In this document: one piece after another, positions 62,986 to 64,000 of the stretch
How the letters are laid out: each line of letters begins with the position of its first letter
How positions within the stretch are numbered: position 1 is the stretch's first letter
Translations under genes and position numbers: made by a program
Notes under the pieces: model-generated
What the model was told of the DNA's origin: nothing
Database searches by the model: none
The model's input: the letters and a program-made list of their open reading frames with translations, nothing else
Assembly (NCBI GenBank): GCA_027574665.1
Contig: CM050659.1
Coordinates: 17,027,001 to 17,091,000 of the forward strand
Direction: 5' to 3'
Origin: Rhynochetos jubatus
Taxonomy: Eukaryota > Chordata > Aves > Eurypygiformes > Rhynochetidae
DNA: 64,000 nt

Positions 62986-64000
62986 ACATGGCTCCTTCCC
63001 CTGCTTTCCTAGCCAGAACCCAGGGGGGGCCGTGGCCGGAAACCGCGGTCGGCAACTTCTAGGGTTAGGGTTAGGGTTAGGGTCCGGAGAACCAGAAAGC
63101 CCACAGCTCCAGGGATAATTGGGATTGCAAAGGCCTGCCAAGAGGAGCACGACACTGCACAGACATGGCTCCTTCCCCAGCTTTCCTAGCCAGAACCCAG
63201 GGGGGGCCGTGGCCGGAAACCGCGGTCGGCAACTTCTAGGGTTAGGGTTAGGGTTAGGGTCCGGAGAACCAGAAAGCCCACAGCTCCAGGGATAATTGGG
63301 ATTGCAAAGGCCTGCCAAGAGGAGCACGACACTGCACAGACATGGCTCCTTCCCCTGCTTTCCTAGCCAGAACCCGGGGGGGGCCTTCGGCGGAAACCGC
63401 GGTCGGCAACTTCTAGAGTTAGGGTTAGGGTTAGGGTCCGGAGAACCAGAAAGCCCACAGCTCCAGGGATAATTGGGATTGCAAAGGCCTGCCAAGAGGA
63501 GCACGACACTGCACAGACATGGCTCCTTCCCCAGCTTTCCTAGCCAGAACCCGGGGGGGGCCGTGGCCGGAAACCGCGGTCGGCAACTTCTAGGGTTAGG
63601 GTTAGGGTTAGGGTCCGGAGAACCAGAAAGCCCACAGCTCCAGGGATAATTGGGATTGCAAAGGCCTGCCAAGAGGAGCACGACAATGCACAGACATGGC
63701 TCCTTCCCCAGATTTCCTAGCCAGAACCCAGGGGTTGCCGTGGCCGGAAACCACTGTCGGCAACTTCTAGGGTTAGGGTTAGGGTTAGGGTCCGGAGAAC
63801 CAGAAAGCCCACAGCTCCAGGGATAATTGGGATTGCAAAGGCCTACCAAGAGGAGCACGACACTGCACAGACATGGCTCCTTCCCCTGATTTCCTAGCCA
63901 GAACCCAGGGCAGGCCGTGGCCGGAAACCGCGGTCGGCAACTTCTAGGGTTAGGGTTAGGGTTAGGGTCCGGAGAACCAGAAAGCCCACAGCTCCAGGGA

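Larger units (their letters stand above)
1..64000 (+). repeat. 177-bp telomere-motif satellite array, head to tail, about 362 units
   Basis: The same unit repeats from the first to the last base, always in the same orientation. Its period is 177 bp: the block starting gctccttcccc at 1 restarts at 178. Units differ by scattered substitutions, by G-run length and by loss of one or two TTAGGG copies (giving 171 or 165 bp). No unique sequence, inverted unit or inserted mobile element was seen. Each unit carries a short TTAGGG tract on the + strand. Satellites combined with telomere repeats are known as heterochromatic interstitial telomeric sequence in vertebrates; placing this array in that class is inference. 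Neither array edge lies in the window, so its size is a minimum. Confidence 0.98.

Noticed and set aside
1..64000. CTCF sites around CCCAGGGGGGGCC
   Set aside because: The AGGGGG core resembles the CTCF motif, but the upstream CC is not at the required spacing (AA lies there). A motif scan would be needed to claim it.
1..64000. CRISPR array or bacterial repeat locus
   Set aside because: The units are contiguous with no unique spacers. The TTAGGG tract and CpG decay point to a eukaryotic satellite.
1..64000. True chromosome-end telomere
   Set aside because: TTAGGG never exceeds three full copies plus TAGGG in a row and is always separated by about 154 bp of other sequence, so this is interstitial and not terminal.
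1..64000. tRNA or RNA polymerase III promoter within the unit (SINE-derived satellite)
   Set aside because: I looked for A-box and B-box patterns and found no convincing pair, and there is no A-rich tail. Origin from a SINE is not supported.

Overview
The whole window is one uninterrupted head-to-tail satellite DNA array. I find no protein gene, RNA gene, transposon, CRISPR array or unique sequence in it. The repeat unit is about 177 bp (position 1 to 177, then again from 178). Allowing for the shorter units, about 362 copies fit in the 64 kb. Both ends of the window fall inside the array, so the array is longer than 64 kb and neither flank is visible.

Each unit joins about 154 bp of GC-rich, CpG-containing sequence to a short vertebrate-type telomere tract: TAGGG plus three TTAGGG, with the G-rich strand always on +. 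The tract holds exactly four GGG runs, the minimum for an intramolecular G-quadruplex. It also holds three overlapping YTAGGGTTR sites of the kind bound by TRF1/TRF2. This telomere motif, the CpG decay pattern and the large higher-order satellite organisation point to a eukaryote, most likely a vertebrate. The species and chromosome cannot be named from sequence alone. A subtelomeric or heterochromatic interstitial-telomeric location is plausible. If it is subtelomeric, the G-strand orientation puts the chromosome end beyond the right edge.

Layout from left to right. At 1-1,000 the monomers are mixed. At about 1,000-8,775 there are two near-identical copies of a 22-monomer, 3,887-bp unit. At 10.3-12.3 kb there is a 5-mer (about 885 bp). 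At 12.6-14.9 kb there is a 1,590-bp duplication. At 16.4-17.3 kb there is a 3-mer. At 20.2-23.3 kb there is a 9-mer (about 1,556 bp) rich in units with shortened telomere tracts. At 24.6-27.1 kb there is an 8-mer (1,415 bp). At 28.3-30.0 kb there is a 5-mer (883 bp). At 30.9-36.1 kb there is an 11-mer (1,936 bp) in two copies plus a partial third. At 36.1-37.65 kb there is a 3-mer (531 bp). From 37.6 to about 63 kb there is a mosaic of overlapping large duplications (spacings 3,688, 4,769, 5,477, 708, 2,657 and 3,890 bp) that reshuffle the same marked monomers.

Long open reading frames occur, the longest 1,729 codons on the minus strand at 33,771-38,960. They are explained by arithmetic: 177 is 3 x 59, and 171- and 165-bp units also keep frame. 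One stop-free frame therefore runs from unit to unit until a G-run of different length shifts it. I do not call any of them genes. The main biological interest is the fixed four-GGG telomere tract in nearly every unit, the strong CpG-decay signature that implies germline methylation, and the signs of very recent unequal exchange.
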